Assembly (NCBI RefSeq): GCF_009905435.1
Contig: NZ_JAAAMT010000006.1
Coordinates: forward strand, 1 to 64,000
From: Pseudomonas sp. R5(2019)
GTDB lineage: Bacteria > Pseudomonadota > Gammaproteobacteria > Pseudomonadales > Pseudomonadaceae
Direction of reading: 5' to 3'
Length of the DNA stretch: 64,000 nt
Part shown: positions 37,094 to 46,794 of the stretch, one piece after another
How the letters are laid out: the number at the start of each line of letters is the position of its first letter
How positions within the stretch are numbered: the stretch's first letter is position 1
Translations under genes and position numbers: made by a program
The notes under the pieces: model-generated
The model's input: only the letters and a program-made list of their open reading frames with translations
Database searches by the model: none
Told to the model about the DNA's origin: nothing

Positions 37094-37492
37094 TCAGCGC
37101 ACGGCATCGACACGAATGCGCAGCGGTTGCGGGTCTTGCCCGTTCAGCTGCACACCGTGATGCTCGGTGTTGATAAACAGTAGCTCGCCATTGAGCTCAA
37201 TGCGCGCACTGACCGCATAGCGATGGCCGGGTTGGATCTGGGCCGGATCGTAGGTCAGGTGGAACGGCAACGGTACCTGGCCTTTGACCGGGCCGCTCTG
37301 GCGGGCCAGGGTCAGCGCCGGGGCATCGGCCAGCGAGACATCTTGCAGGCTCACGTCCAATGTCGCTGCCGGCGGCAGGGCAATGCGCTGCAAGTAGAAC
37401 ACCTCGCCATCAAGGCTGGCCTGGGTCGGTGCCTGGGATGTGCTGCAGGCGCCCAGCAGGGCGGTCAGGAACAGCAACGAGAGTTTTTTCAT
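37094..37492 (-). CDS. YbaY-family lipoprotein
   Basis: Small envelope lipoprotein of the YbaY/YscW type, 132 aa. The lipobox is LLGAC (C16). The mature domain begins LDGEVFYLQRIALPPAATLD and has the family stretch LPFHLTYDPAQIQPGHRYAV, a compact beta-sandwich. Its role is unclear; YbaY of E. coli is stress-linked, and YscW is a pilotin. It is followed on the same strand by the DUF4197 gene and preceded by plsB. Confidence 0.85.
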   Translation of the reverse strand: MKKLSLLFLTALLGACSTSQAPTQASLDGEVFYLQRIALPPAATLDVSLQDVSLADAPALTLARQSGPVKGQVPLPFHLTYDPAQIQPGHRYAVSARIELNGELLFINTEHHGVQLNGQDPQPLRIRVDAVR

Positions 37493-37515
37493 GGGGATCT
37501 CCCTATCAATGGGTT

Positions 37516-40017
37516 TCAGTCAACAGGTTCGGCGACCGGGGTCTCGGTCACCTCGTCATTACGGTGCAGCGCCACCTGGCGGATCGACAGGCGAATCTCC
37601 GCGGGCAGTACACGTTTGGCAGCGCCTTCGGCCAACTCGCCAAGTACCTCAAGGTAGTTCAGCTTGCCGGCCGTATCGCGCTGCAGCACGCGCTGGTCCA
37701 GCAGGGTCTGGATAAAGTGGCGGAACAGGCTCTTGTCGAAGAATTCCGGCGCATTGAGACCCTGCAGGATCGACAGACGCTGGGCCATGACCGTGCAGAG
37801 GTCTTCGAGCTCTTCGGCGCTGATGCTGTTCTGGCCGCTGTTGAGCAACAGCGAAATAGCCATGTAGAAGCGTTGCAGGGTCTGGGCAATAGCGCGAGAC
37901 AGCAGGGTCAGCAGCACGAAGTGGCGCGAGCTCGGTGCCGGGCGCAGGTACAGCTGATTCTCGAAGCGCAGCAAACCCTGGTCGACAAAGGCTTGCAGCC
38001 ACTGATCGATCACCGCGTCCAGCTCATCCAGCGACCAGCGGATGAACAGCTCCGATTGCAAATACGGATACAGCGCGCGGGTGTAGCGCAGGATCTGTTC
38101 GCGGCTCATGCGCGAGGCGCTTTGAAAGAAGCTCGCCAGCAGGGCCGGCAGGGCGAAAATATGCAACACGTTGTTGCGGTAGTAGGTCATCAGGATGGCG
38201 TTCTGCTCATCCAGATAAAGAATCTTGCCCAATGCGTCGCTTTGCTCGGCGAGCAGGTCCATGTCCTTCACATGCTGGATCAGCGCCTGGCCATCACCGC
38301 TGGGCAAGGTGGTGTGCGGCGAGTAGGGCACCTGCCGCAGCAAGGCCAGGAACAGGTCGAGCACTCTGGCCATGGCGCGGTCGTCCAGCGCCAGTTTGCT
38401 GGTCGAGAGCAGCGCCAGGGCCACCAGGTTGACCGGGTTGATCGCGGCCGCTTCGTTGAGGTGGCAGGCGACTTTCTGGCCCAGGCGGTGGGTGGTTTCG
38501 TTCAGCCAGGCCGGCTTGAATTGCGGGCCGTGGCTTTGATCGCGCCAGCCGGGTTGCTGCTGGTCGAGGAATTCGGCCAGGCGGATCGGTTCGCCGAAAT
38601 TGACCGCCACCTGGCCAAAACGCTGCTTGAGTGCGCCGATGACCTTGAAAATGTCGAAAATCGACTCTTTTTTCTTGCTCGCACCACGCAGCTCGCCCAG
38701 GTAGGTTCGGCCTTCCAGCACGCGTTCATAACCGATATAGACCGGCACGAACACAATGGGCATGCGTGAAGAGCGCAGGAAACTGCGCAGGGTGATCGCC
38801 AGCATCCCGGTTTTCGGCTGCAGCATGCGCCCGGTGCGCGAACGGCCACCCTCGACGAAATACTCGACCGGGAAGCCCTTGGTGAACAGGGTGTGCAGGT
38901 ACTCGTTGAACACCGCCGTATAGAGTGGATTGCCCTTGAAGGTACGTCGCATGAAAAACGCGCCGCCGCGACGCAGCAGGCCGCCGATGACCGGCATGTT
39001 GAGGTTGATCCCGGCGGCAATGTGCGGCGGGGTCAGGCCATTGCGAAACAGCAGGTAAGACAGCAGCAAATAGTCGATGTGGCTGCGGTGGCACGGCACA
39101 TAGATGACTTCATGGCCCTGGGCGATGCCTTGCACGCTTTCGATCTGGTTGACCTTGATGCCATCGTAGATTTTGTTCCAGAACCAGCTCAGCACCACTT
39201 CCAGGAAGCGGATCGCTGTGTAGGTGTAGTCTGAGGCGATTTCGTTGCCGTAGCGCAGGGCCAGGGCTTCGGCCTTGGCCAACGGGATGCGCTCGCGCTC
39301 GGCTTCATCGCTGATGGCCTGGCGTACCTGCGAATCGTGGATCAGGCCCTTGACCAGGTTGCGACGGTGGGAGATGTCCGGACCGATAACGGCGGCTTTC
39401 TGATTGCGAAAGTGCACCCGCAGGATGCGCTGGGTCATGCGCAAGGTGCGCTCGAGGCCCTTGTTCTGTTTGACCAGCTCGCCCAAGTGAATGGGCGTCG
39501 AGAACTGCACCCGAGTCTTGCGCCCCAGGATCAGGATGCTGACCAGCCGGCGCAGGCGCCCGGTGACCGCCCAGCTGTCGGCAAACAGCAGCTTCCACGG
39601 GCTCGACTCACTGGCCGGCGACTGGCCCCAGAACACGCTGACCGGGATGATCTGCGCATCTTCTTCGGCGTGCTGGCTGATGGCGCTGACCAGCCGCGAC
39701 AGGGTCGGCGGCGCCCCCCGCTTGTCGTGGCGGCCCAGCCAGTCGGGCTCGGGTGTCAGGTAAAAGAACGCGGCCGGCTCCCGCAGCGCTCCCACCGACA
39801 CCGGCAGCACCGGGCGCGGCAGGCCGGCCCTGGTGCACTCGCGATCGACCACCGCCAGGTCGCTGAGCGACGGCGACTGCAACACATAGAACACCGGACG
39901 GCTGCGGTCCAGGTTCAGCGAATAGGAGGACCGGTTGATGGTCTCGGAGCGGACCCAGAGGTACAACAGCCGGCGCAGGGCACCGAAGATAAGGCGGCGG
40001 ATCGGGGAGCGGGTCAT
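37516..40017 (-). CDS. plsB: glycerol-3-phosphate 1-O-acyltransferase
   Basis: Membrane-bound enzyme that acylates glycerol-3-phosphate in the first step of phospholipid synthesis. It is 833 aa from the ATG at 40017; an upstream in-frame stretch to 40296 runs into the divergent csp promoter region and is not used. The HX4D motif is [12 protein letters not shown], motif III is [11 protein letters not shown], and motif IV is in [11 protein letters not shown]. It is the full length for the Pseudomonas form. Downstream genes on the same strand encode envelope proteins. Confidence 0.95.
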   Translation of the reverse strand: MTRSPIRRLIFGALRRLLYLWVRSETINRSSYSLNLDRSRPVFYVLQSPSLSDLAVVDRECTRAGLPRPVLPVSVGALREPAAFFYLTPEPDWLGRHDKRGAPPTLSRLVSAISQHAEEDAQIIPVSVFWGQSPASESSPWKLLFADSWAVTGRLRRLVSILILGRKTRVQFSTPIHLGELVKQNKGLERTLRMTQRILRVHFRNQKAAVIGPDISHRRNLVKGLIHDSQVRQAISDEAERERIPLAKAEALALRYGNEIASDYTYTAIRFLEVVLSWFWNKIYDGIKVNQIESVQGIAQGHEVIYVPCHRSHIDYLLLSYLLFRNGLTPPHIAAGINLNMPVIGGLLRRGGAFFMRRTFKGNPLYTAVFNEYLHTLFTKGFPVEYFVEGGRSRTGRMLQPKTGMLAITLRSFLRSSRMPIVFVPVYIGYERVLEGRTYLGELRGASKKKESIFDIFKVIGALKQRFGQVAVNFGEPIRLAEFLDQQQPGWRDQSHGPQFKPAWLNETTHRLGQKVACHLNEAAAINPVNLVALALLSTSKLALDDRAMARVLDLFLALLRQVPYSPHTTLPSGDGQALIQHVKDMDLLAEQSDALGKILYLDEQNAILMTYYRNNVLHIFALPALLASFFQSASRMSREQILRYTRALYPYLQSELFIRWSLDELDAVIDQWLQAFVDQGLLRFENQLYLRPAPSSRHFVLLTLLSRAIAQTLQRFYMAISLLLNSGQNSISAEELEDLCTVMAQRLSILQGLNAPEFFDKSLFRHFIQTLLDQRVLQRDTAGKLNYLEVLGELAEGAAKRVLPAEIRLSIRQVALHRNDEVTETPVAEPVD

Positions 40018-40249
40018 ACGGCGTCTGCTTTGGGAAGAAAAGCGAGCGTTTGCTCGGTTGCACAATCGTGCCAGTGTGACGTATCTGCGCGAGTTCAGCA
40101 AAAACCGTCCCGGATCATCAAATTTGTCGCACGGCTGCCTTATACTCAGGCCGCGCGGGTTGTCGGCATGCCTGTCATCCGCGTTCCAGCAGGTGTCGGT
40201 GAACACCTGCGCCAGGGCGAATCCAAAATAAAAAACTGGAGTAGTACAG

Positions 40250-40459
40250 ATGTCGTCTCGTGAAACTGGAAGTGTAAAGTGGTTCAACGATGCCAAAGGT
40301 TATGGCTTTATTTCCCGTGAGGGCGGTGCGGACGTGTTTGTGCACTATCGCGCGATTCGCGGTGAGGGCCACCGCTCGCTGGCAGAAGGGCAGCGCGTTG
40401 AATACGCACTGGTCGAAGGGCAGAAAGGGCTGCAGGCTGAAGACGTCGTCGGACTCTGA
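40250..40459 (+). CDS. CspA-family cold-shock protein
   Basis: Single OB-fold nucleic-acid-binding protein, 69 aa. RNP1-like KGYGFI and RNP2-like VFVHY are both present, after the usual start [18 protein letters not shown] box at 40141-40146 suggests a 5' leader of about 100 bases, which is common for csp genes. It is divergent from plsB and ends before a strong terminator. Whether it is cold-induced cannot be told from sequence. Confidence 0.92.
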   Translation: MSSRETGSVKWFNDAKGYGFISREGGADVFVHYRAIRGEGHRSLAEGQRVEYALVEGQKGLQAEDVVGL

Positions 40460-40469
40460 GGCTGTTGAG

Positions 40470-40504
40470 AAGGCCCGCTGTCCCACAGGGCTGGCGGGCC
40501 TTTT
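40470..40504 (+). terminator. rho-independent terminator after csp
   Basis: Stem AAGGCCCGC with GCGGGCCTT, loop of about 15 bases, ending in TTTT. It starts 11 bases after the csp stop. Confidence 0.85.
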
Positions 40505-40563
40505 CGCAGGTGCCAGGTCAGTTTTCCGCAGGTGGCCGTCGTCGCCGGGGTGTGACGCATGGG

Positions 40564-40592
40564 TGACGTCTGGGCTGTCTGTCAGGTACAAT
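40564..40592 (+). promoter_or_regulatory. candidate sigma70 promoter for lepA
   Basis: TGACGT (40564-40569), a 17-base spacer, and TACAAT (40587-40592), 55 bases before the lepA start. Between it and lepA lies a short hairpin GGGCGTACGCCC with a following CCTTTTT (about 40611-40635), which looks like an attenuator or the 3' end of an older terminator. Confidence 0.5.
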
Positions 40593-40646
40593 TCCCGGCT
40601 ATTTTTCGGCGGGCGTACGCCCCGCAGCCTTTTTGAGTGTTGATCC

Positions 40647-42446
40647 GTGAGTGATTTGAGTCATATCCGCAATTTCTCCATCATCGCCCACATTGACCAT
40701 GGCAAGTCGACGCTGGCTGACCGCTTCATCCAGATGTGCGGTGGCCTGGCCGATCGCGAGATGGAAGCCCAAGTCCTCGATTCCATGGACCTGGAGCGTG
40801 AGCGCGGCATCACCATCAAGGCCCACAGCGTGACCCTGTACTACACGGCACAGGACGGCATCACCTATCAGCTGAACTTCATTGACACCCCTGGCCACGT
40901 TGACTTCACCTACGAAGTCAGCCGCTCGCTGGCGGCCTGCGAAGGCGCGCTGCTGGTGGTCGATGCCGGCCAGGGCGTCGAGGCGCAATCGGTCGCCAAC
41001 TGCTACACCGCCATCGAGCAGGGCCTGGAAGTCATGCCGGTCCTGAACAAGATGGACCTGCCCCAGGCCGACCCGGACCGGGTAAAAGACGAAATCGAGA
41101 AAATCATCGGTATCGACGCCACCGACGCCGTGGCCTGCAGCGCCAAGAGCGGCATGGGCGTCGATGAAGTGCTCGAGCGCCTGGTGAAGACCATCCCGGC
41201 CCCGACCGGTGAAATCGACGCGCCGCTTCAGGCGCTGATCATCGACTCCTGGTTCGACAACTACCTGGGCGTTGTCTCCCTGGTGCGCGTGCGTCACGGC
41301 CGCGTCAAGAAGGGCGACAAGATCCTGGTCAAGTCCACCGGCAAGGTGCACCTGGTCGACAGCGTCGGTGTATTCAACCCCAAGCACACCCAGACCGCCG
41401 ATCTGAAGGCCGGTGAAGTGGGCTTCATCATCGCCAGCATCAAGGATATTCACGGCGCGCCAGTGGGCGACACCCTGACCTTGAACTCGACACCTGACGT
41501 CGAAGTGCTGCCGGGTTTCAAACGCATTCAACCGCAAGTGTATGCCGGCCTGTTCCCGGTCAGTTCCGACGATTTCGAAGATTTTCGTGATGCGTTGCAG
41601 AAACTGACCCTGAACGACTCGTCGTTGCAATACTCGCCGGAAAGCTCCGACGCACTGGGCTTCGGCTTCCGTTGCGGCTTCCTCGGCATGCTGCACATGG
41701 AGATCATCCAGGAGCGCCTGGAGCGCGAATACGACCTGGACCTGATCACCACCGCGCCTAGCGTGATCTTCGAAGTCGTGCTCAAGACCGGTGAGACGAT
41801 CTACGTCGATAACCCGTCCAAGCTGCCGGATGTCTCCTCGGTCGAGGACTTCCGCGAGCCGATCGTGAGTGCCACCATCCTGGTGCCGCAGGAGCACCTG
41901 GGCAACGTCATCACCCTGTGCATCGAGAAGCGTGGCGTTCAACGCGACATGCAGTTCCTCGGCTCCCAGGTGCAGGTCCGCTACGACCTGCCGATGAACG
42001 AAGTGGTGCTGGACTTCTTCGACCGCCTGAAATCCACCAGCCGTGGCTACGCCTCGCTGGACTACCATTTCGATCGATACCAGTCGGCCAACCTGGTCAA
42101 GCTGGACGTCCTGATCAACGGCGACCGGGTGGATGCCCTGGCCCTGATCGTGCACAAGGACAACGCCCACTACAAAGGCCGGGCGCTGACTGAGAAGATG
42201 AAGGAACTGATTCCTCGGCAGATGTTCGACGTGGCAATCCAGGCCGCTATTGGCGGGCAGATTGTGGCGCGTACAACTGTCAAGGCGCTCAGAAAGAACG
42301 TACTGGCCAAATGCTACGGCGGTGACGTAAGCCGTAAGCGCAAGCTGTTGGAAAAGCAGAAGGCCGGTAAGAAACGCATGAAGCAGGTCGGCAACGTGGA
42401 AATCCCACAAGAAGCCTTCCTTGCCGTGCTCAGGTTGGATAGCTAG
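40647..42446 (+). CDS. lepA: elongation factor 4 (LepA)
   Basis: Translational GTPase that acts on stalled or mistranslocated ribosomes. It is 599 aa with a GTG start. G1 is [10 protein letters not shown]3 DTPGHVD, G4 NKMD. The C-terminal domain typical of LepA has [16 protein letters not shown] and [19 protein letters not shown] segments and ends [18 protein letters not shown]. It is followed five bases later by lepB, the usual lepA-lepB pair. In other Pseudomonas, mucD lies directly upstream (recalled); here a csp gene does. Confidence 0.96.
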   Translation: MSDLSHIRNFSIIAHIDHGKSTLADRFIQMCGGLADREMEAQVLDSMDLERERGITIKAHSVTLYYTAQDGITYQLNFIDTPGHVDFTYEVSRSLAACEGALLVVDAGQGVEAQSVANCYTAIEQGLEVMPVLNKMDLPQADPDRVKDEIEKIIGIDATDAVACSAKSGMGVDEVLERLVKTIPAPTGEIDAPLQALIIDSWFDNYLGVVSLVRVRHGRVKKGDKILVKSTGKVHLVDSVGVFNPKHTQTADLKAGEVGFIIASIKDIHGAPVGDTLTLNSTPDVEVLPGFKRIQPQVYAGLFPVSSDDFEDFRDALQKLTLNDSSLQYSPESSDALGFGFRCGFLGMLHMEIIQERLEREYDLDLITTAPSVIFEVVLKTGETIYVDNPSKLPDVSSVEDFREPIVSATILVPQEHLGNVITLCIEKRGVQRDMQFLGSQVQVRYDLPMNEVVLDFFDRLKSTSRGYASLDYHFDRYQSANLVKLDVLINGDRVDALALIVHKDNAHYKGRALTEKMKELIPRQMFDVAIQAAIGGQIVARTTVKALRKNVLAKCYGGDVSRKRKLLEKQKAGKKRMKQVGNVEIPQEAFLAVLRLDS

Positions 42447-42451
42447 GTCCT

Positions 42452-43306
42452 ATGTCATTAAATTTTCCGCTGTTGCTGGTCATTGCTGTAGCCGTCTGCG
42501 GTTTGCTGGCCCTGGTCGATGTGCTGTTCCTTGCGCCACGCCGGCGGGCAGCCATCGCCAACTATCAGGGCAGCGTCACGCAGCCCGAGATAGCAGTGGT
42601 CGAGCAGCTGAACAAGGAGCCGTTGCTGGTCGAGTACGGCAAATCGTTCTTTCCGGTGCTGTTTATCGTACTGGTGCTGCGTTCGTTCCTGGTTGAACCG
42701 TTCCAGATTCCTTCCGGGTCGATGAAACCGACCCTGGAAGTAGGCGATTTCATTCTGGTCAACAAGTTCTCCTATGGCATCCGCCTGCCGGTGATCGACC
42801 AGAAGGTCATCCCGGTCGGTGAGCCGCAGCGCGGTGACGTGATGGTGTTTCGCTACCCCAGCGACCCGAACGTGAACTACATCAAGCGGGTGGTCGGCCT
42901 GCCGGGTGACCAGGTTCGCTATACCAGCGACAAGCGCCTGCTCGTCAATGGCCAGTCGATTGCCGAGCAATTGGTCGGCAGCGAGCCAGGGACCTTGGGC
43001 AGCGCTGAGCTGTACAAGGAAAAACTCGGCGAAGCCGAACACCTGATCCGCAAGGAAATGACCCGCTACCGCATGTCCCCCGACCAGCAGTGGACGGTGC
43101 CTGCCGGGCACTACTTCATGGTGGGCGACAACCGCGACAACTCCAACGACAGTCGCTACTGGGACGACCCGACGATTCCAAAGAATCTGCTGGGCATGGT
43201 TCCGGACCAGAACATCGTCGGCAAGGCGTTCGCCGTGTGGATGAGCTGGCCTGAACCTAAACTGAGCCACTTCCCGAATTTCTCTCGGGTCGGGCTGATC
43301 AAGTAA
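42452..43306 (+). CDS. lepB: signal peptidase I
   Basis: Inner-membrane serine protease that removes Sec and Tat signal peptides. It is 284 aa. Helices are at about residues 4-26 and 64-81. The catalytic serine is S90 in PSGSMKPTL and the general base is K145 in NYIKRVVGLPGD. The C-terminal periplasmic domain contains GDNRDNSNDSRYWD. It ends 10 bases before a terminator-like hairpin, which separates it from the rnc-era-recO-pdxJ genes. Confidence 0.95.
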   Translation: MSLNFPLLLVIAVAVCGLLALVDVLFLAPRRRAAIANYQGSVTQPEIAVVEQLNKEPLLVEYGKSFFPVLFIVLVLRSFLVEPFQIPSGSMKPTLEVGDFILVNKFSYGIRLPVIDQKVIPVGEPQRGDVMVFRYPSDPNVNYIKRVVGLPGDQVRYTSDKRLLVNGQSIAEQLVGSEPGTLGSAELYKEKLGEAEHLIRKEMTRYRMSPDQQWTVPAGHYFMVGDNRDNSNDSRYWDDPTIPKNLLGMVPDQNIVGKAFAVWMSWPEPKLSHFPNFSRVGLIK

Positions 43307-43315
43307 GTCAATCGC

Positions 43316-43345
43316 GGCGCTGTCCTGGGACAGCGCCGAATGCTT
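43316..43345 (+). terminator. hairpin after lepB
   Basis: Perfect stem GGCGCTGTCC-TG-GGACAGCGCC followed by GAATGCTTTT. The T-run is imperfect, so it may be a partial terminator or RNA-processing site before rnc. Confidence 0.65.
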
Positions 43346-43409
43346 TTCTGGCATAGGCTGTGTGCAAGGGTTTTCGACCCTTTCGAGTGCACGGCTGCTG
43401 TCATCGGGC

Positions 43410-43571
43410 GTGTCGCTCAACCGTTTTCAGGAATTGGATTTGAACAAGGCGTTAAGCGTGAGAGTGCACCAGACACAGGTTCTGGTGCCTGCAAATCAAG
43501 CAATGTGTGAGTTGCGCAGCCTTGCTGCCCAACTGAAAATCGACCACGAACTGCGCGTGGGTACACTGTGA
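43410..43571 (+). pseudogene. 5'-truncated DUF4845-family gene
   Basis: In other Pseudomonas a DUF4845 membrane protein of about 120 aa lies between lepB and rnc (recalled). Here only its C-terminal part remains: LDLNKALSVRV, then [19 protein letters not shown], matching the family end. The N-terminal membrane helix is missing. A GTG at 43410 or 43362 could still start a short product. The stop still overlaps the rnc start by four bases (GTGA), so coupling to rnc may be retained. The middle (about 43487-43510) looks diverged. Confidence 0.6.
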
Positions 43572-44257
43572 GCGTTTCCCTGAGCCGTCTCGAGCGCAAG
43601 CTCGGTTATACCTTCAAGGACCAGGAGCTGATGCTGCTGGCCCTGACTCACCGCAGCTACGCGGGCCGCAATAACGAGCGGCTGGAGTTTCTCGGTGATG
43701 CCATCCTCAACTTCGTCGCCGGCGAAGCGTTGTTCGAACGCTTTCCCCAGGCCCGCGAAGGGCAGTTATCGCGCTTGCGTGCACGACTGGTCAAAGGCGA
43801 GACCCTGGCCTTGCTGGCCCGCGGCTTCGACTTGGGCGAGTACCTGCGGCTGGGTTCCGGTGAGCTGAAAAGTGGTGGTTTCCGTCGCGAGTCGATCCTG
43901 GCCGATGCCCTGGAAGCCCTGATCGGCGCCATCTACCTGGATGCCGACATGGAAACCGCACGTGACCGGGTACTGGCCTGGCTGACCAGCGAGTTCGACA
44001 GCCTGACCCTGGTCGACACCAACAAAGACCCAAAGACCCGTCTGCAGGAGTTCCTGCAGTCGCGTGCCTGTGAACTGCCACGCTACGAAGTGGTGGATAT
44101 CCAGGGCGAGCCGCACTGCCGGACGTTCTTCGTCGAGTGCGAAGTGACCCTGCTGTCTGAAAAGAGCCGTGGCCAGGGCGTGAGCCGGCGCATCGCCGAA
44201 CAGGTGGCTGCCGCCGCCGCATTGATCGCCCTGGGCGTGGAGAATGGCAATGACTGA
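43568..44257 (+). CDS. rnc: ribonuclease III
   Basis: Cleaves double-stranded RNA in rRNA precursors and some mRNAs. It is 229 aa, GTG start overlapping the truncated gene before it. The RNase III signature is [14 protein letters not shown] at about residues 37-50. A second acidic cluster is in [14 protein letters not shown]. The dsRNA-binding domain covers about 155-225 ([13 protein letters not shown], ending [10 protein letters not shown]). It overlaps era at its 3' end. Confidence 0.96.
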   Translation: MSVSLSRLERKLGYTFKDQELMLLALTHRSYAGRNNERLEFLGDAILNFVAGEALFERFPQAREGQLSRLRARLVKGETLALLARGFDLGEYLRLGSGELKSGGFRRESILADALEALIGAIYLDADMETARDRVLAWLTSEFDSLTLVDTNKDPKTRLQEFLQSRACELPRYEVVDIQGEPHCRTFFVECEVTLLSEKSRGQGVSRRIAEQVAAAAALIALGVENGND

Positions 44258-45152
44258 TACAAACCTGACCCGCTGCGGCTATGTCGCCATCGTCGGCCGC
44301 CCGAACGTGGGCAAGTCCACGTTGCTGAACCATATCCTGGGGCAGAAGCTGGCGATCACCTCGCGCAAGCCGCAGACCACCCGCCACAACATGCTCGGGA
44401 TCAAGACCGAGGGTGATATCCAGGCGGTCTATGTCGACACCCCAGGCATGCACAAGAGCAACGAAAAGGCGCTCAACCGCTACATGAACAAGACCGCTTC
44501 GGCTGCCCTGAAGGATGTCGACGTGGTGATCTTCGTGGTCGACCGCACCAAGTGGACCGACGAAGACCAACTGGTGCTGGAGCGCGTCCAGTATGTGCAG
44601 GGCCCGGTGATCCTGGCGATCAACAAGACCGACCGTATTGAAGAAAAGGCCGATCTGATGCCGCACCTGCAGTGGCTGCAGGGGCAACTGCCGAACGCCG
44701 AGATCGTGCCGATTTCCGCGCAGCACGGGCACAATCTGGACGCACTGGAAGCCTTGATCGCCAAGCACCTGCCGGAAAACGAGCACTTTTTCCCGGAAGA
44801 CCAGATCACCGACCGCAGCAGCCGTTTTCTGGCCGCCGAGCTGGTTCGCGAGAAGATCATGCGCCAGCTGGGCGCCGAGCTTCCGTACCAGATCACCGTC
44901 GAGATCGAAGAGTTCAAGCAGCAGGGCAAGACCCTGCACATCCATGCCCTGATTCTGGTCGAGCGCGATGGCCAGAAGAAGATCATCATTGGCGACAAGG
45001 GCGAGCGAATCAAACGCATCGGCACCGAGGCGCGCAAGGACATGGAGCTGCTGTTCGACGCCAAGGTCATGCTTAACCTGTGGGTCAAGGTCAAGGGTGG
45101 CTGGTCCGACGACGAGCGCGCCCTGCGCTCGCTGGGCTACGGCGACCTGTAA
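44250..45152 (+). CDS. era: GTPase Era
   Basis: GTPase for 16S rRNA maturation and 30S assembly. It is 300 aa from the ATG at 44250, eight bases inside rnc; GGAG at 44239-44242 fits this start better than the ATG at 44244. G1 is [10 protein letters not shown]3 DTPGMH, G4 NKTD. The KH RNA-binding domain is C-terminal ([20 protein letters not shown]). It is co-transcribed with rnc and recO. Confidence 0.96.
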   Translation: MTDTNLTRCGYVAIVGRPNVGKSTLLNHILGQKLAITSRKPQTTRHNMLGIKTEGDIQAVYVDTPGMHKSNEKALNRYMNKTASAALKDVDVVIFVVDRTKWTDEDQLVLERVQYVQGPVILAINKTDRIEEKADLMPHLQWLQGQLPNAEIVPISAQHGHNLDALEALIAKHLPENEHFFPEDQITDRSSRFLAAELVREKIMRQLGAELPYQITVEIEEFKQQGKTLHIHALILVERDGQKKIIIGDKGERIKRIGTEARKDMELLFDAKVMLNLWVKVKGGWSDDERALRSLGYGDL

Positions 45153-45205
45153 CAGGCGGGCGAGGGCGTTCGGCACCTGTCCGCGCGCCCTCTGTCCGAA
45201 TCCCC

Positions 45206-45895
45206 ATGACCTCCAGTGTCCCTGAAGCCCAACCGGCTTACGTCCTGCATAGCCGGGCCTATCGCGAATCCAGCGCGCTGGTCGACTTTTTCACGCCTCA
45301 AGGCCGCTTGCGCGCGGTGCTGCGCAGTGCGCGTGGCAAGGCAGGGACCCTGGCACGGCCATTTGTGCCGCTTGAAGTGGAATTCCGTGGCCGCGGCGAG
45401 CTGAAAAACGTTGGCCGCATGGAAAGCACCGGCATTAATGCCTGGATGGTCGGTGATGCGCTGTTCAGCGGCCTGTACCTCAATGAACTGCTGATCCGCG
45501 TCCTGCCTGCCGAAGACCCGCAACCCTCGCTGTTCGAACATTACGCTGCCACCGTGCAGGCCCTGGCGGCCGGTCGCCCGCTGGAGCCCTTGCTGCGGGC
45601 GTTCGAATGGCGCTTGTTGAGCGAGCTGGGCTACGGTTTTGCCCTGGGCGTGGACGTCAATGGTGAGCCCATCGAAGCGGGCGGCCTGTATCGCCTGCAA
45701 GTGGACGCGGGGCTTGAGCGGGTCTGGCTGATCCAGCCCGGTCTATTCAATGGCACCGAGCTGTTGGCCATGGCCGAAGCTGACTGGACGGCACCCGGCG
45801 CTCTGTCCGCTGCCAAGCGTTTGATGCGCCAGGCGCTGGCTGTTCATTTGGGCGGTCGGCCATTGGTCAGTCGGGAACTGTTTCGCAAGCCGTAA
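45206..45895 (+). CDS. recO: DNA repair protein RecO
   Basis: Mediator that loads RecA on SSB-coated DNA in the RecFOR pathway. It is 229 aa from the ATG at 45206, which gives the N-terminal OB fold ([20 protein letters not shown]). The helical C-terminal domain follows ([20 protein letters not shown]); zinc cysteines are absent, as in many proteobacteria. It lies 53 bases after era and 42 bases before pdxJ. Confidence 0.94.
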   Translation: MTSSVPEAQPAYVLHSRAYRESSALVDFFTPQGRLRAVLRSARGKAGTLARPFVPLEVEFRGRGELKNVGRMESTGINAWMVGDALFSGLYLNELLIRVLPAEDPQPSLFEHYAATVQALAAGRPLEPLLRAFEWRLLSELGYGFALGVDVNGEPIEAGGLYRLQVDAGLERVWLIQPGLFNGTELLAMAEADWTAPGALSAAKRLMRQALAVHLGGRPLVSRELFRKP

Positions 45896-45937
45896 GCTCG
45901 TCGTATGCTGTAACGCTTAATTTTCTGGAGAGCTCCC

Positions 45938-46678
45938 GTGACCCACAGCAACCGCATGCTTCTTGGCGTGAACATCGATCACGTCGCCACCCTGCGCCAG
46001 GCCCGTGGTACCCGTTATCCTGACCCGGTGAAAGCGGCGCTGGATGCCGAAGAGGCGGGTGCCGACGGCATCACCGTGCACCTGCGCGAAGACCGCCGGC
46101 ATATCCAGGAACGCGATGTGTTGCTGCTCAAGGACGTGCTGCAAACGCGCATGAACTTCGAGATGGGCGTCACCGAAGAGATGATGGCCTTCGCCGAGAA
46201 AATTCGCCCGGCGCACATCTGCCTGGTCCCGGAAACCCGTCAGGAGCTGACCACTGAAGGGGGCCTGGACGTGGCAGGCCAGGAAGCGCGGATCAAGGCA
46301 GCTGTGGAGCGCCTGTCGCGCCTGGGCGCGGAAGTGTCGCTGTTTATCGACGCCGACGAGCGTCAGATCGAAGCGTCCCGTCGAGTGGGCGCGCCGGCCA
46401 TCGAGCTGCATACGGGTCGTTATGCCGATGCGCAAACGCCAACCGAAGTGGCTGAAGAGCTCAAGCGTGTGGCCGACGGCGTGGCCTTTGGTCTGGGCCA
46501 GGGCCTGATCGTCAATGCCGGCCATGGCTTGCATTACCACAACGTTGAAGCCGTGGCGGCGATCAAGGGCATCAACGAATTGAACATCGGCCACGCGCTG
46601 GTGGCGCATGCGTTGTTTGTGGGCTTCAAGTCGGCGGTGGCCGAGATGAAGGCGCTGATTATGGCGGCCAGCCGGTAA
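45938..46678 (+). CDS. pdxJ: pyridoxine 5'-phosphate synthase
   Basis: Condenses 1-deoxyxylulose 5-phosphate with 3-amino-2-oxopropyl phosphate to make pyridoxine phosphate. It is 246 aa, GTG start with CTGGAGAG before it. Family motifs: [36 protein letters not shown]-like [11 protein letters not shown] and [12 protein letters not shown]. It closes the rnc-era-recO-pdxJ cluster; a REP pair follows. Confidence 0.96.
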   Translation: MTHSNRMLLGVNIDHVATLRQARGTRYPDPVKAALDAEEAGADGITVHLREDRRHIQERDVLLLKDVLQTRMNFEMGVTEEMMAFAEKIRPAHICLVPETRQELTTEGGLDVAGQEARIKAAVERLSRLGAEVSLFIDADERQIEASRRVGAPAIELHTGRYADAQTPTEVAEELKRVADGVAFGLGQGLIVNAGHGLHYHNVEAVAAIKGINELNIGHALVAHALFVGFKSAVAEMKALIMAASR

Positions 46679-46690
46679 GATTCTGAATCT

Positions 46691-46794
46691 GCGGTGAGCC
46701 GATTCGCGGATAAATCCGCTCCCACATTATTCCCCGCATAACTTAGCGGGGGCTTTTATGTGGGAGCGGATTTATCCGCGAATAGCCTCACCGC
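46691..46794. repeat. REP pair with a GC hairpin in its centre, overlapping the 3' end of czcS
   Basis: The arms are outward-facing compared with the other REPINs: CGCGGATAAATCCGCTCCCA on the left and its complement on the right, extended by GCGGTGAG and CTCACCGC. The centre holds CCCCGCATAACTTAGCGGGG followed by GCTTTTAT, a terminator-like hairpin for pdxJ. The right arm, 46759-46794, is coding for the last 12 residues of the kinase. Confidence 0.85.
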
